Below are positions 27,037 to 37,536 of a stretch of 64,000 bases of DNA, piece after piece. Both the position numbers and the translations under genes were made by a program. The notes beneath the pieces were generated by a model. The model was not told the DNA's origin, did no database searches, and worked only from the letters and a program-made list of their open reading frames with translations. Position 1 is the first letter of the stretch, and each line of letters begins with the position of its first letter. This DNA comes from Cystobacter fuscus DSM 2262 (GTDB lineage Bacteria > Myxococcota > Myxococcia > Myxococcales > Myxococcaceae), in assembly GCF_000335475.2 (NCBI RefSeq), contig NZ_ANAH02000001.1, positions 930,001 to 994,000 on the forward strand, given 5' to 3'.

Positions 27037-28158
27037 ATGAGACGCGTCCTATTGCTGGTCTGGGTATTGTGCACGAGCGCGTGCGCATGGGGCCCAGGCA
27101 TGTATATGGACGAGGGTGCCATCCGGGAACGATACGCCGGGAAGGCCGACGCGGGCACCGGCGACGATTTCAAGGTCGTCCCCATCGACGTGGCCCTGTT
27201 GGAAGAACAACAGAAGTCACGTCTGGAGACGCGACCCGCCCCGCTCCGGGATCCGCTGGCGGAGTTCGCGGCGAACTACAACTACCGGGTGACCGCCCAT
27301 GACGTGCTGAGTGTCATCGTCTGGGACCACCCCGAACTCACCATCCCCGCGGGCGAGTTCCGCTCCGCCGAGGCCACCGGCCACCCGGTGTCGACCGATG
27401 GGACGATGTTCTTCCCCTACGCGGGGATCCTCCAGGTCGCCGGCAAGACGCTGCCCGAGATCCGGGAACTGCTGACGCAGCGGCTCAACCACGTCATCGA
27501 GAAGCCCCAGCTCGACGTGCGCGTGGTGGGCTTCCGGGGGCAGAAGGTGCAGATCACCGGGGAGGTGGTCGCCCCCAGCAGCCTGCCCATCACGGACGTG
27601 CCCATGCGGGTGCAGGACGCCATCAGCCAGGCGCGAGGGCCCACCCCCGAGGCCGACCTGCGCGGCGTCACGCTCACCCGGGGCGGAAAGACATCCACCC
27701 TGGATCTCCAGGCGCTCTACGAACAGGGGGACATCAGCCAGAACTGGCTCCTCCAGGACGGAGACATCCTTCACGTCCCCGACCGCAACCGCAACAAGGT
27801 CTTCGTTCTCGGCGAGGTCCGCAGGCCTTCGTCTCGCATCATGGTGAAGGGCCGGATGACACTCGCGGAGGCGATTGGCGACACGGAGGGTTTCGATCCG
27901 GTCAGCTCCAACCCGGCGAAGGTCTATGTCATCCGCGGCAACTTCGACCAGCCCACCATCTACAAGCTCGATGCCCGGTCACCGGACGCGCTCCTGCTCG
28001 CCACGCAATTCCAACTTCGACCCCATGACGTTGTCTTCGTCTCGGCGCACAACTTGACGCGCTGGAATCGCATCATCACTCAAATCCAGCCAACAGTTCA
28101 GATGCTCTGGCAGGCAGTAGATATCGGTAACAGGTCCGTCGTATTCCCATCCCCATGA
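27037..28158 (+). CDS. outer-membrane polysaccharide export protein (Wza/OPX type)
   Basis: 373-residue lipoprotein (signal LLLVWVLCTSAC, Cys near residue 16) that forms or gates the outer-membrane channel for polymer export. The Poly_export domain runs from about residue 85 (YNYRVTAHDVLSVIVWDHPELT … STDGTMFFPYAGILQVAGKTLPEIRELL), followed by SLBB-type units (VQITGEVVAPSSLPI; KVFVLGEVRRPSSRIMV). The C terminus is amphipathic and could be the pore helix. ATG 27037 has GGAG 7 nt upstream; a TTG at 26926 would add 37 unlikely residues and overlap the inverted repeat. The stop overlaps the next start by 4 bp, so the genes are translationally coupled. Confidence 0.93.
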   Translation: MRRVLLLVWVLCTSACAWGPGMYMDEGAIRERYAGKADAGTGDDFKVVPIDVALLEEQQKSRLETRPAPLRDPLAEFAANYNYRVTAHDVLSVIVWDHPELTIPAGEFRSAEATGHPVSTDGTMFFPYAGILQVAGKTLPEIRELLTQRLNHVIEKPQLDVRVVGFRGQKVQITGEVVAPSSLPITDVPMRVQDAISQARGPTPEADLRGVTLTRGGKTSTLDLQALYEQGDISQNWLLQDGDILHVPDRNRNKVFVLGEVRRPSSRIMVKGRMTLAEAIGDTEGFDPVSSNPAKVYVIRGNFDQPTIYKLDARSPDALLLATQFQLRPHDVVFVSAHNLTRWNRIITQIQPTVQMLWQAVDIGNRSVVFPSP

Positions 28159-30269
28159 CGAGCGCTCCCAGCCGCGAGGACCCCGCTCGCTCCAACCCCG
28201 GGGCACCTGAAGACGAACTCGACCTGCACGGCCACCTGGGCATCCTGCTGGAGTCCCGCGGATCCATCCTCGTGACGCTCGTCCTGACGCTCGTGGCGGG
28301 CTCGCTGTACCTGCTCGTCGCGCCCCCCGTCTATCGCGCGAACACCGTCCTCCAGATCGACAAGAAAGGCAGCCGGCTCGGGGAACTCGACGAGCTGCTC
28401 GCGGAGCTCTCCGGGGAGGTGTCCACGGAGATCGAGATCATCAGTTCGCGCACGCTGCTGGGAAAGGTCGTCGACGAACTCCAGCTGGACGTGGAGGCCG
28501 GTCCGCGGCACCTCCCGTTCACCGCGGACGAAGGGCGTCTTCAGGTGAAGCAGGTGAGCGTGCCTCCGGAACTGGAGGAGCTGCCGCTCACGCTCGTGGC
28601 GGGCGAGGCCGGTGCCTACACGCTGCTCGATCCGGACTCCCAGCCGATCCTCGACGGGCGCGCCGGTGAACCCGCCACGGCGCCGTCAGGCTCCCGCTGG
28701 CAGGTGGAGCTCCTCGTCTCCGAACTCGACGCCCGCCCGGGCACGCGGTTCCAGGTGATCCGTCGCTCGCGCCTCGAGGTGGTGGAGGAACTCCAGCGGA
28801 CGCTGCGCCTGAGCGAGAAGGGCACCAACACCGGCGTGCTCTCCGTGGTCCTCGAGGGAGAGGATCCCCCGCGGCTCTCCGCGACCCTCGGGGCCATCGC
28901 GCGCCACTACGTCCGGCAGAACGTCGAGCGCAGGAGCGAGGAGGTCGAGAGGACGCTAGCGTTCCTCGACACCCAACTGCCCGGGCTGCGCAAGGAGCTC
29001 GAGCGGGCGGAGGGAGCCCTGAGCGCCCACCGCGCCGGGAGCGGAATCGTCGATCTCGGGCTGGAGGCCCAGGCGATCCTGGACCGCGGCGTCGACATCG
29101 AGAAGTCGATCTCGGCGCTCACGCTCGAGCGCTCCGAGCTGCGGCAGCGCTTCACCGGCAAACACCCGGTGCTCATCACCACGAGTCACAAGCTGGAGCG
29201 GTTGCAAGCGGACCGGGCCGCCATCAACGCCCAGCTCAAGGGCCTGCCGAGCGCGGAGCTCAAGTCGGCCCAGCTCCTGCGGGACGTGACGGTCGCCACC
29301 GAGCTTTTCCTCCAGCTCAACAACAAGGCCCAGGAGTACCGGGTCCTCAAATCGAGCATCGCCGGCAACGCGCGGATCCTCGATGAGCCCGTGGTGTCCC
29401 GCCTGCCGGTGCGCCCCAGCAAGCCGGGCGTGATCGCGCTCAGCCTGGTGCTGGGGCTGACGCTCGGCGTGGCGCATGCCTTCGCCCGGCAGGCGCTGCG
29501 CAAGGGCGTCTCGGATCCCGCCGTGGTCGAGGCGCGGCTCGGGGTGCCCATCCACGCCACCCTCCCCCTCGCGTCCAACCGCGAGGCGAGCGCCCTCCTG
29601 GCCCAGCTCCATCCGCGCCACCCGGTCACCGAGAGCCTGCGCGGCCTGCGCACCCGCCTCCAGCTCGCGCTGCGGGACTCGCCCAACAACGTGATCGCCC
29701 TCACCGGGCCGAGTCCCGGAGTGGGCACGTCCTTCGTCGCCCTCAACCTCGCCTGGGTGCTGGCGGACTCCGGCAAGCGCGTCCTGCTCGTGGACGCCAA
29801 CCTGCGCGGGGGCACGCTCCACCTCGGCTTCCGGGCCGAGTGCGCCCAGGGCCTCTCCGAGATCCTCGGCGGCACGGTCGGCCTGGAAGAGGCGGTGCGG
29901 CGCATCCCCGGCCAGAGCCTGTCCTGGCTGTCCACGGGCGCCCTCCCGCCCAACCCCGCCGAGTTGCTGCAGAGCGACGCGTTCACGGCGCTCGTGGCGC
30001 GGATGTCGGCCGGGTACGACCTCGTCCTCATCGACACGCCCCCCATCCTCGCGGTGACCGACGCGGCGCTCGTGGGCCGACATGCGGGCATGAACCTCGC
30101 CGTGGTGCGCGCGGGCGTCCACCCGATGAGGGAGCTCGGCGCGGCCCTCCACCGGCTCGAGCAGAACGGAGTCCCGGTGCGGGGAATCATCTTCAACGGA
30201 GTGCCGCGCTCCTCGGCGGGACGCGTGGTGAGCGGCATCTACCAGTACGACTACCCGACCACCGACTGA
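28155..30269 (+). CDS. Wzc-like polysaccharide co-polymerase with degraded BY-kinase ATP site
   Basis: 704-residue inner-membrane protein controlling chain length and export. N-terminal Wzz domain with first helix near residues 35-60, long coiled coil (about 255-390), second helix (VIALSLVLGLTLGVAHAF), then a cytoplasmic CapB/CpsD-type ATPase domain. The Walker A is GPSPGVGTS (518-526): T525 stands where tyrosine autokinases have the essential lysine. Walker A' reads VLLVDANLRGG rather than VDADLR. Walker B (LVLIDTPPIL) and GALPPNPAELL are conserved. The tail YQYDYPTTD has a small tyrosine cluster. Kinase activity is doubtful; the Wzz role should remain. ATGA overlap with opx. Confidence 0.9.
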   Translation: MTSAPSREDPARSNPGAPEDELDLHGHLGILLESRGSILVTLVLTLVAGSLYLLVAPPVYRANTVLQIDKKGSRLGELDELLAELSGEVSTEIEIISSRTLLGKVVDELQLDVEAGPRHLPFTADEGRLQVKQVSVPPELEELPLTLVAGEAGAYTLLDPDSQPILDGRAGEPATAPSGSRWQVELLVSELDARPGTRFQVIRRSRLEVVEELQRTLRLSEKGTNTGVLSVVLEGEDPPRLSATLGAIARHYVRQNVERRSEEVERTLAFLDTQLPGLRKELERAEGALSAHRAGSGIVDLGLEAQAILDRGVDIEKSISALTLERSELRQRFTGKHPVLITTSHKLERLQADRAAINAQLKGLPSAELKSAQLLRDVTVATELFLQLNNKAQEYRVLKSSIAGNARILDEPVVSRLPVRPSKPGVIALSLVLGLTLGVAHAFARQALRKGVSDPAVVEARLGVPIHATLPLASNREASALLAQLHPRHPVTESLRGLRTRLQLALRDSPNNVIALTGPSPGVGTSFVALNLAWVLADSGKRVLLVDANLRGGTLHLGFRAECAQGLSEILGGTVGLEEAVRRIPGQSLSWLSTGALPPNPAELLQSDAFTALVARMSAGYDLVLIDTPPILAVTDAALVGRHAGMNLAVVRAGVHPMRELGAALHRLEQNGVPVRGIIFNGVPRSSAGRVVSGIYQYDYPTTD

Positions 30270-30289
30270 GTACGAGCGAGCGCCACTCC

Positions 30290-31549
30290 ATGACATGGAT
30301 CCGATGCTCAGGACTGGGGTTCATCGCCGCGCTCTACGTGCTCGCGGGGCGCTGGGGCTTCCATCGGTTGGCCAACGCCGACCCCGAGCCGGACCCGTTC
30401 CTGGAGCTGCGACTGTGGATCGTCCTGGCCAGCGTGGTGCTCGCCACCCTGGGACTGCTCCACCGCGCCCACCGCGCGGCGAGGCCCGGAGAGAGCCGGC
30501 CCGACACCCGGCTCGCGATGGCGCTGCTGCTGTTCCTCGGCTACCTGTGCACCAGCGCGCTCTGGGCGCCCGACGCGGAGTTCGCCCTGGGAAAGCTCTA
30601 CGATCTCGCCCTCGTCGGGGTGATGAGCGTGGGCTTCGGGCTCGCCGCGCTCCGGCAGCCGGCGATGCGCGTGCTGGATGCGTTCTGGGGCGTGGTGCTC
30701 CTGGCCACGGGGCTGCTGGCGCTCACCGGCGTGAGCCAGTTGCTGGGCGGCGGGGGCGGCGCGCGGCTGGCGGTCCTGGGAGGAGGACCGAACATCTTCG
30801 CCCGGCTCATGGGGCTGTTCGCGCTCGGCGCTCTGTACTTCTGGCGCCGGCAGGGACAGACGTGGCTCTGGGTTCCGATGGCGGCCGCCGGCGTGCTGCT
30901 CGCGCTGCTCACCGGCTCCCGGGGAGGCACGGCCGCCATCCTCGCGGGCGTCCTCACCTTCCTCGTGGTGGGGCGCATCCCCTTGCGCCAGCTCGCGCTC
31001 CTGTCGGTGCTCGCCACGGCCGCCGTCCTGGTGGTGATCACCTTCACCCCCCTGGGCAAGGCGCTCAGCCGGTCCATGGAGGAGCGCTTCCTGCGCCTCA
31101 CCCTGAACTACGAGGGCGGCAGCGACACGGAGAGCAAGGTGTACCTGTCGGGACGCGAGTCCCTCTATGCCGCCGCGTACGAGCTCGGGCTCGACAACCC
31201 GGTGGCGGGAGCGGGGCTCGCCGCCTTCCCCGCGCTCGGGCTGGGCGTCTACCCCCACAACCTCTTCCTCGAGGTGTTCTGCGAGGGCGGCGCACTGGGC
31301 CTCGCCCTGCTCGGCTGGACCCTGCTCGCCTTCCTCCGCTCGGCGTGGCGAGGCCGCCACCGCATCGACGGCGCGACCGTCGGCGCGGTGGTGCTGGTGC
31401 TGCTCGGCAGCCAGTCCAGTGGCGACCTCTACGACACCCGGGCCCTCTTCCTGCTGATGGTCATGTCCTCGTGCACCCTGGCCACGAGGACCGCCTTCGT
31501 TCCCTCCCGTCCCATCGTCCATCCCGCCGTCCACGGAGCCACGACATGA
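30290..31549 (+). CDS. O-antigen ligase/polymerase-like protein (Wzy candidate)
   Basis: 419-residue inner-membrane protein with about ten to twelve helices and a large periplasmic loop (about residues 265-320), the layout of Wzy/WaaL proteins that polymerise or ligate undecaprenyl-linked repeat units. TGSRGGTAAIL and GVYPHNLFLEVFCEGG (H in a loop close to the C-terminal half) match the family pattern. In this cluster, with Wza, Wzc, Wzx and a priming transferase, a polymerase is the best reading. ATG 30290 is 20 bp after the Wzc stop; the stop overlaps the next start by 4 bp. Confidence 0.85.
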   Translation: MTWIRCSGLGFIAALYVLAGRWGFHRLANADPEPDPFLELRLWIVLASVVLATLGLLHRAHRAARPGESRPDTRLAMALLLFLGYLCTSALWAPDAEFALGKLYDLALVGVMSVGFGLAALRQPAMRVLDAFWGVVLLATGLLALTGVSQLLGGGGGARLAVLGGGPNIFARLMGLFALGALYFWRRQGQTWLWVPMAAAGVLLALLTGSRGGTAAILAGVLTFLVVGRIPLRQLALLSVLATAAVLVVITFTPLGKALSRSMEERFLRLTLNYEGGSDTESKVYLSGRESLYAAAYELGLDNPVAGAGLAAFPALGLGVYPHNLFLEVFCEGGALGLALLGWTLLAFLRSAWRGRHRIDGATVGAVVLVLLGSQSSGDLYDTRALFLLMVMSSCTLATRTAFVPSRPIVHPAVHGATT

Positions 31550-32763
31550 AGATCATCTACCTGCACCAGTACTTCACCACGCCCACCATGCACGGCGGGA
31601 CGCGGTCCTACGAGCTCGCCCGCCGCCTGGTCGGCATGGGACACGACGTGCACGTGGTGACCTCGGACACCGAGCCTCGCCAGGACGCGAAGGGCTGGCG
31701 CGAGACGAACGAGAGCGGCATCCACGTGCACTGGCTCCCGGTGCCCTATTCCAACTCGATGAACTACGCGGACCGGATGCGCGCCTTCAGCCACTTCGCC
31801 CTCAACTCCGCGCAGCGGGCGATGCGGCTGTCGGGGGACGTGGTCTTCGCCACGAGCACCCCGTTGACCATCGCCGTCCCGGGCATCCTCGCCTCGCGCT
31901 GGAACAACAAGCCCATGGTCTTCGAGGTGAGGGATCTCTGGCCCGCCCTGCCCATCGCGGTCGGCGCGCTCAAGAGCCGTCCCGCCATCCTCGCCGCCCA
32001 ACTGCTCGAGCGCGCCGCCTACGCGGGAGCGGCGCACATCGTCGCGCTCTCGCCGGGGATGAAGGCCGGAGTGGAGGCGGCGGGCGTGTCCCCGGAGAAG
32101 ATCACCGTCATCCCCAACCTCTGCGATCCGGAGCGCTTCCAGGTCCCGGCCTCGGCGGGCGAGAAGTTCCGGAGCAAGTACCCGTGGCTCGGGGACCGGC
32201 CCATGGTCCTGTACGCGGGCACCCTCGGCCTGGTGAACGGGGTGGACTACCTCGTGCGGGTCGCCGCGGACATGCTGAAACGGGACCCGGAGGTGCGCTT
32301 CGTCGTCATGGGACACGGCCGCGAGGAACAGGCCCTGCACGGGCTCGCCGAGCGGCTGGGCGTGCGCGACCGCAACCTCTTCTTCCTGCCCAGCGTGCCC
32401 AAGGCGGACATCCCCGCGGTGCTCTCCGCGGCCACCATCGCCACCTCGCTCTTCACCGACGTGCCGGGCATGCAGGACAACTCCGCCAACAAGTTCTTCG
32501 ACGCGCTCGCCGCCAGCCGGCCCCTGGCGCTCAACTACGGCGGCTGGCAGGCGGAGCTGCTCGAGCGGGAGCGCTTCGGCCTGTACCTGCCCCCCAAGGA
32601 CACCGCCGCCGCGAGCGATCTGCTGGCGAGCAGGCTGCGCGACCCCCAGTGGCTCGCCGAGGCGGGGGCGCGGGCGGGACGGCTCGGCCGGGAGAACTTC
32701 TCCGCGGACTCCGCGGCCCACCGGCTCGCCGAGGTGCTCCAGCGCGCGGTGGCCAGCGCGTGA
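31546..32763 (+). CDS. GT4-type glycosyltransferase (WbuB-like)
   Basis: 405-residue cytoplasmic glycosyltransferase with GT-B fold. The N-terminal half starts MKIIYLHQYFTTPTMHGGTRSYELARRL as in WbuB-type fucosamine transferases; the C-terminal half has the donor-binding domain, with VLYAGTLGLVNGVDYLVRVA and the acid-rich EX7E-like region around NKFFDALAASRPLALNYGG. It probably adds one sugar of the repeat unit to the lipid carrier. Translationally coupled by ATGA to the polymerase gene and by GTGA to the flippase gene. Confidence 0.9.
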   Translation: MKIIYLHQYFTTPTMHGGTRSYELARRLVGMGHDVHVVTSDTEPRQDAKGWRETNESGIHVHWLPVPYSNSMNYADRMRAFSHFALNSAQRAMRLSGDVVFATSTPLTIAVPGILASRWNNKPMVFEVRDLWPALPIAVGALKSRPAILAAQLLERAAYAGAAHIVALSPGMKAGVEAAGVSPEKITVIPNLCDPERFQVPASAGEKFRSKYPWLGDRPMVLYAGTLGLVNGVDYLVRVAADMLKRDPEVRFVVMGHGREEQALHGLAERLGVRDRNLFFLPSVPKADIPAVLSAATIATSLFTDVPGMQDNSANKFFDALAASRPLALNYGGWQAELLERERFGLYLPPKDTAAASDLLASRLRDPQWLAEAGARAGRLGRENFSADSAAHRLAEVLQRAVASA

Positions 32764-34079
32764 CGCGACGGTCGCTGGGAGGCAACTTCGCCTGGACGCT
32801 CTCGTCCGGGCTCGTGTACGCGCTCGCCCAGTGGGGCGTGCTGGTGGCGTGTGCACGGCTCGGCACCATGGAGCTGCTGGGCGAGTTCGCCCTCGGCCTG
32901 GCCCTCACCGCCCCGGTGATGCTGCTCGCGCGGATGAACCTGCGCACGCTCCAGGCCACCGACGCCCGGGGCGCCCATGGCTTCGAGCACTACCTCGGGT
33001 TGATGGTGCTCAACGTGCTCGGGGGCGTGCTGCTGTGCTGCGCCCTCGGCTGGCTCGGGGGGTATCCGGCGCGCACCGGCCTCGTCATCGCGCTGCTCGC
33101 GCTGGCCAAGGGCTTCGAGGCCCTCAGCGAGGTGTTCTACGGCGCCCTGCAGAAGGCCGAGCGGATGGGCCTCATCGCCCGCTCGATCATCGCCAAGAGC
33201 GTGCTCTCCGTGGTGCTCGTGGCGCTCGCGCTCGTGCTCACGAGGAGCGCGGCCGCCGCGGCCGCCGCCCTGGGGCTGTCCTGGGCGCTCGTGCTCGTCC
33301 TCTTCGACGCCCAGGCGTACCGGCGCGTGTTCGGCGGGGAGTCTGCCTGGGGCCGGGTGTGGCGCACACCGTGGCGGGACGAGGGCGCGCGCCTGAAGAG
33401 CCTGCTGGGACTCGCCTACGCGCTGGGAATCACCGCCCTGCTGGGCTCGCTGCGCCCCAACGTGCCCCGCTACCTCCTGGAGGCGCACGCCGGCCAGGCC
33501 GAGCTGGGCATGTTCGCCGCGCTCGCCTACTTCACCGCCCTGGGGGGCCGGGTGGTCCATGCGCTCGGGCAGGCGGTGAGCGCCCGGCTGGGGCGCTACC
33601 ACGCGGCGGGGGACGCGGCGCGCTACGGCCGGGCGCTCGCGGGCTTCACCGGAGGGGCGGCCCTGGTGGGCGTGTGCGCCATCGCCGGCGCGGCGTTGCT
33701 CGGACGCCCCGTGCTGACGTTCTTCTATGGGGCCGCCTACGCGCGCAACCTCGAGCTGTTCGTCTGGCTCATGGGCGCCGCCGCGCTGGAGTACGTCTGT
33801 GTGAGCCTGCAATTCGGGCTCACGGCGGCGCGGGAGCTGAAGGCGCAGGCGCCGCTGCTCGTCCTCTCCGTCCTGGTGGTCGCGCTGGGCAGCGCCTGGT
33901 GGGTGCCCACCGTGGGGACCGTGGGCGCGGCCTGGGCCCTGGCGCTGGGCTGGCTCGTCGAGCTGAGCGGCGGCGCGTGGCTCGCCGTGCGCGCCTGGAG
34001 GCGCCTCGCGCTCCAGGAGGCGGCAGCCGGCGGATGCGCGCACACCAACACAAGGCCCGGGCTCCGGGGTGATTGGTGA
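32760..34079 (+). CDS. polysaccharide flippase (Wzx candidate)
   Basis: 439-residue protein with about twelve membrane helices in the MOP/polysaccharide-transporter superfamily. It should flip the undecaprenyl-linked repeat unit to the periplasm. Support: GNFAWTLSSGLVYALAQWGVLVACARLGTMELLGEFALGLA at the N terminus is a typical first-helix segment, and later helices carry few charges. Start is GTG 32760 overlapping the GT4 stop as GTGA. Last gene of the tight plus-strand run 27037-34079; a 118-bp gap separates it from the priming transferase. Confidence 0.87.
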   Translation: MTRRSLGGNFAWTLSSGLVYALAQWGVLVACARLGTMELLGEFALGLALTAPVMLLARMNLRTLQATDARGAHGFEHYLGLMVLNVLGGVLLCCALGWLGGYPARTGLVIALLALAKGFEALSEVFYGALQKAERMGLIARSIIAKSVLSVVLVALALVLTRSAAAAAAALGLSWALVLVLFDAQAYRRVFGGESAWGRVWRTPWRDEGARLKSLLGLAYALGITALLGSLRPNVPRYLLEAHAGQAELGMFAALAYFTALGGRVVHALGQAVSARLGRYHAAGDAARYGRALAGFTGGAALVGVCAIAGAALLGRPVLTFFYGAAYARNLELFVWLMGAAALEYVCVSLQFGLTAARELKAQAPLLVLSVLVVALGSAWWVPTVGTVGAAWALALGWLVELSGGAWLAVRAWRRLALQEAAAGGCAHTNTRPGLRGDW

Positions 34080-34795
34080 GCAACCAGGGGGGCCTCTACC
34101 CTGGAATTCGAGCGGGTGCGTGCGCGCGGGTTCAACTCCCTCCACCCGGGAGAGAGTCGAGCACGGAGCCCCCCGCCGGAAACCGGAGCGAGAACACATG
34201 CGGCGACAGAATGGAGCGGGGCTGTTCCTCAAGCGGTGCATCGATCGGCTATTGGCGGCCGTGGGGCTGGTGTGCCTCGCCCCGGTGATGGCCATCACGG
34301 CGCTGGCCATCCGGGTCTCGATGGGCGGACCCGTCCTCTTCCGGCAGGTGCGCCCGGGCCGCGGAGGGAGGACGTTCCAGCTCGTGAAGTTCCGCACCAT
34401 GCTCGATGCGTATGACGCGGACGGCGAGCCGCTCCCCGACGCGCAGCGCCTCACGCGTGTCGGCAAGTTCCTGCGCGCGACGAGCCTGGACGAGCTGCCG
34501 CAGTTGTGGAACGTGCTGCGCGGCGACATGAGCCTGGTGGGGCCCCGGCCGCTGCTGGTCGAGTACCTGCCCCGCTATTCCTCCGAGCAGGCGCGGCGCC
34601 ACGACGTGCTCCCGGGCATCACGGGCTGGGCACAGGTGAACGGGCGCAACTCCCTGGAATGGGAGGAGCGCTTCCGGCTCGACGTCTGGTACGTGGACCA
34701 CTGGAGCCTGGCGCTGGACACGCGGATTCTCGCGATGACCCTCCTGCGTGTCGTGCAGCGCCAGGGCATCTCCCACGCGGGAGACGCGACGATGT

Positions 34796-35941
<1,146 letters not shown>

Positions 35942-35965
35942 TCGAGGCTCCTGGGGAAAGAAAAG

Positions 35966-35995
35966 GGGCGTGCCGGACACTCGTCCGGCACGCCC
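35966..35995 (-). terminator. intrinsic terminator of the minus-strand lipoprotein gene
   Basis: A 13-bp perfect stem (GGGCGTGCCGGAC with its complement) around a 4-nt loop, followed on the minus strand by CCTTTTCTTTCC. It lies 61 bp after the lipoprotein stop codon and just before the aminotransferase start, so it isolates the two same-strand genes. Confidence 0.8.
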
Positions 35996-36055
35996 AGGAG
36001 CCTGCCCACCCACTGCCTGTCGCGCACTCGGGCGACAGGGAGGGGTGACTGTTGC

Positions 36056-37306
36056 CTACCGCGCCGACAACCGCGCCGCCTCGGACAGCAACCGCACGTT
36101 GAGCGCGCCATTGCCGAAGAACTGGGTGTTGTTGCCGACCGAGTGCGTCTCGAGCCGCTTCTGGAGGTTGGTGTCATAACGGCCGAGCTTCATCAGACCG
36201 TCGTTGAACCAGCCCGTTCCGCTCCCCGAGCCGTCGACGTACTCGGCGTACTTGCCGGCCGAGGGCCAGATGACGGAGCCGAGCGTCGCGGTGAAGGCGC
36301 GGACGTCCTGATCCGTCCACTCCATCTTCGCATCGCGCGCCTCGACGATGAAGGCCATCACCCCGTTGCCGTGGGCCACGTCCTGACCGGGGCGGGCGCG
36401 GGAGGCCCACTGGTCGCTCCAGAAGTAGGCCGAGGCGTTGAGGGGGTTGGGCGCCAGCTGCTCGCGCAGGGACGACGCGGCGTTGGGCAGGTCCCGGTTG
36501 ATGTTGTTGAAGACGGCCATGTAGTTGGTCTTGCGCGCCGAGTCCGTCGTCATGAGCGACAGATCCATGGCGATGTAGGCCCAGTGCGCGGCCATGTGCG
36601 TCCTGTTGCGGTAGATGTAGCTGTTCGCCCCGCGCTTGGACCACTTCTCGAAGATGTTCTTCTCGGAGAACGCCAGCAGCTTGTCGTACTGCGCGCGGTA
36701 GTTGGTGTTGCCGTAGACCTCGGGCGTCTCACGCATGGCGCGCAGCAGGCGCGTCACGTACCGCCAGCAGTAGCTCTCGAACAGCGGCACCTCCTGCCCC
36801 AGCGTGTCCGAGCGCGCCGAGGCCCAGCCCAGGTACACGTCCTTGAACTGGCTCTTCGGGAGGGACGCGGAGCTCTTGGCGTTGTTCACCATGTTGTTGA
36901 CGTAGAGCAGGGCGCGGTCGAGGTACTCCGTCTTCCCCGTGGCCCGGAACATCGCGGTGTTCCCATCGATGCCGTAAGCCAGGTCATAGAACTGCCAGCT
37001 GTCGAGCGAGGTGCTCTTGGGCAGGAAGCTCGAGGTGTGCTCCGAGTTCCAGTTCTTCCGGAACAGCGTCTCCCAATCAGCCACGGAGCGCAGGCCAGCG
37101 GGCGTCGGGAGGGCGGCGAGCGCGTCCGAGCTCGAGGTCAGCTCCTGCGCGAACTCCTCACCGGAGGCAGGCAGCTCCTGCGCGAACTCCTCACCAGAGG
37201 CGTCCAACCCAGCGTTGGGATCACAGGCCGCTCCGAACAGCACGGAGAGCAACATCAGCGAGGACACAGCGAGGCCACGGGTGCTTCGATGACTAAAACC
37301 AGACAT
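36056..37306 (-). CDS. secreted lipoprotein with probable alpha/alpha-toroid fold
   Basis: 416 residues. Lipoprotein signal SVLFGAAC (about residue 28), a short Glu/Ala linker containing an 11-residue tandem repeat (ASGEEFAQELP/T), then a helical domain from about residue 75. Patterns such as DSWQFYDLAYGIDGNTAMFRATGKTEYLDRALLYVNNMV suggest the paired helices of an (alpha/alpha) toroid, the fold of several polysaccharide lyases and epimerases; no catalytic motif can be named. Its place in the polysaccharide locus suggests a role on the exported polymer. ATG 37306 follows AAAGGAC; the in-frame TTG 3 nt upstream is not needed. Confidence 0.75.
   Translation of the reverse strand: MSGFSHRSTRGLAVSSLMLLSVLFGAACDPNAGLDASGEEFAQELPASGEEFAQELTSSSDALAALPTPAGLRSVADWETLFRKNWNSEHTSSFLPKSTSLDSWQFYDLAYGIDGNTAMFRATGKTEYLDRALLYVNNMVNNAKSSASLPKSQFKDVYLGWASARSDTLGQEVPLFESYCWRYVTRLLRAMRETPEVYGNTNYRAQYDKLLAFSEKNIFEKWSKRGANSYIYRNRTHMAAHWAYIAMDLSLMTTDSARKTNYMAVFNNINRDLPNAASSLREQLAPNPLNASAYFWSDQWASRARPGQDVAHGNGVMAFIVEARDAKMEWTDQDVRAFTATLGSVIWPSAGKYAEYVDGSGSGTGWFNDGLMKLGRYDTNLQKRLETHSVGNNTQFFGNGALNVRLLSEAARLSAR
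37139..37204 (-). repeat. 33-bp tandem repeat within the lipoprotein linker
   Basis: Two adjacent copies of 33 bp encode ASGEEFAQELP and ASGEEFAQELT in the linker after the lipid-anchor cysteine. The near identity of the DNA suggests a recent slip-strand duplication. Confidence 0.8.
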
Positions 37307-37536
37307 CAATGGCGTCCTTTGGGGGAGTAACCCGACGCTCGACCGGAGGGTTACCCTGTGATGGGAACGCTGAATTGCGTTCTGTTAACGGCAGGAAAGA
37401 ACGTGCGTAAACGAATTGAATTCCGGCATGGGCCTTGGGTCGTGACAGACAGGTTGCTCGCTCCATGGTGCGAGCCGACATGGGCCTGGCTCTCAGGCGA
37501 CCCTGGTAGGAGTTCGTGGGATGGGGGGAGGCGGCC

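Noticed and set aside
34100-34175. tRNA-like stretch with GGTTCAACTCCC
   Set aside because: Only three base pairs can form in the T-arm and no matching acceptor, D or anticodon stems are found; it is the leader of the priming transferase gene.
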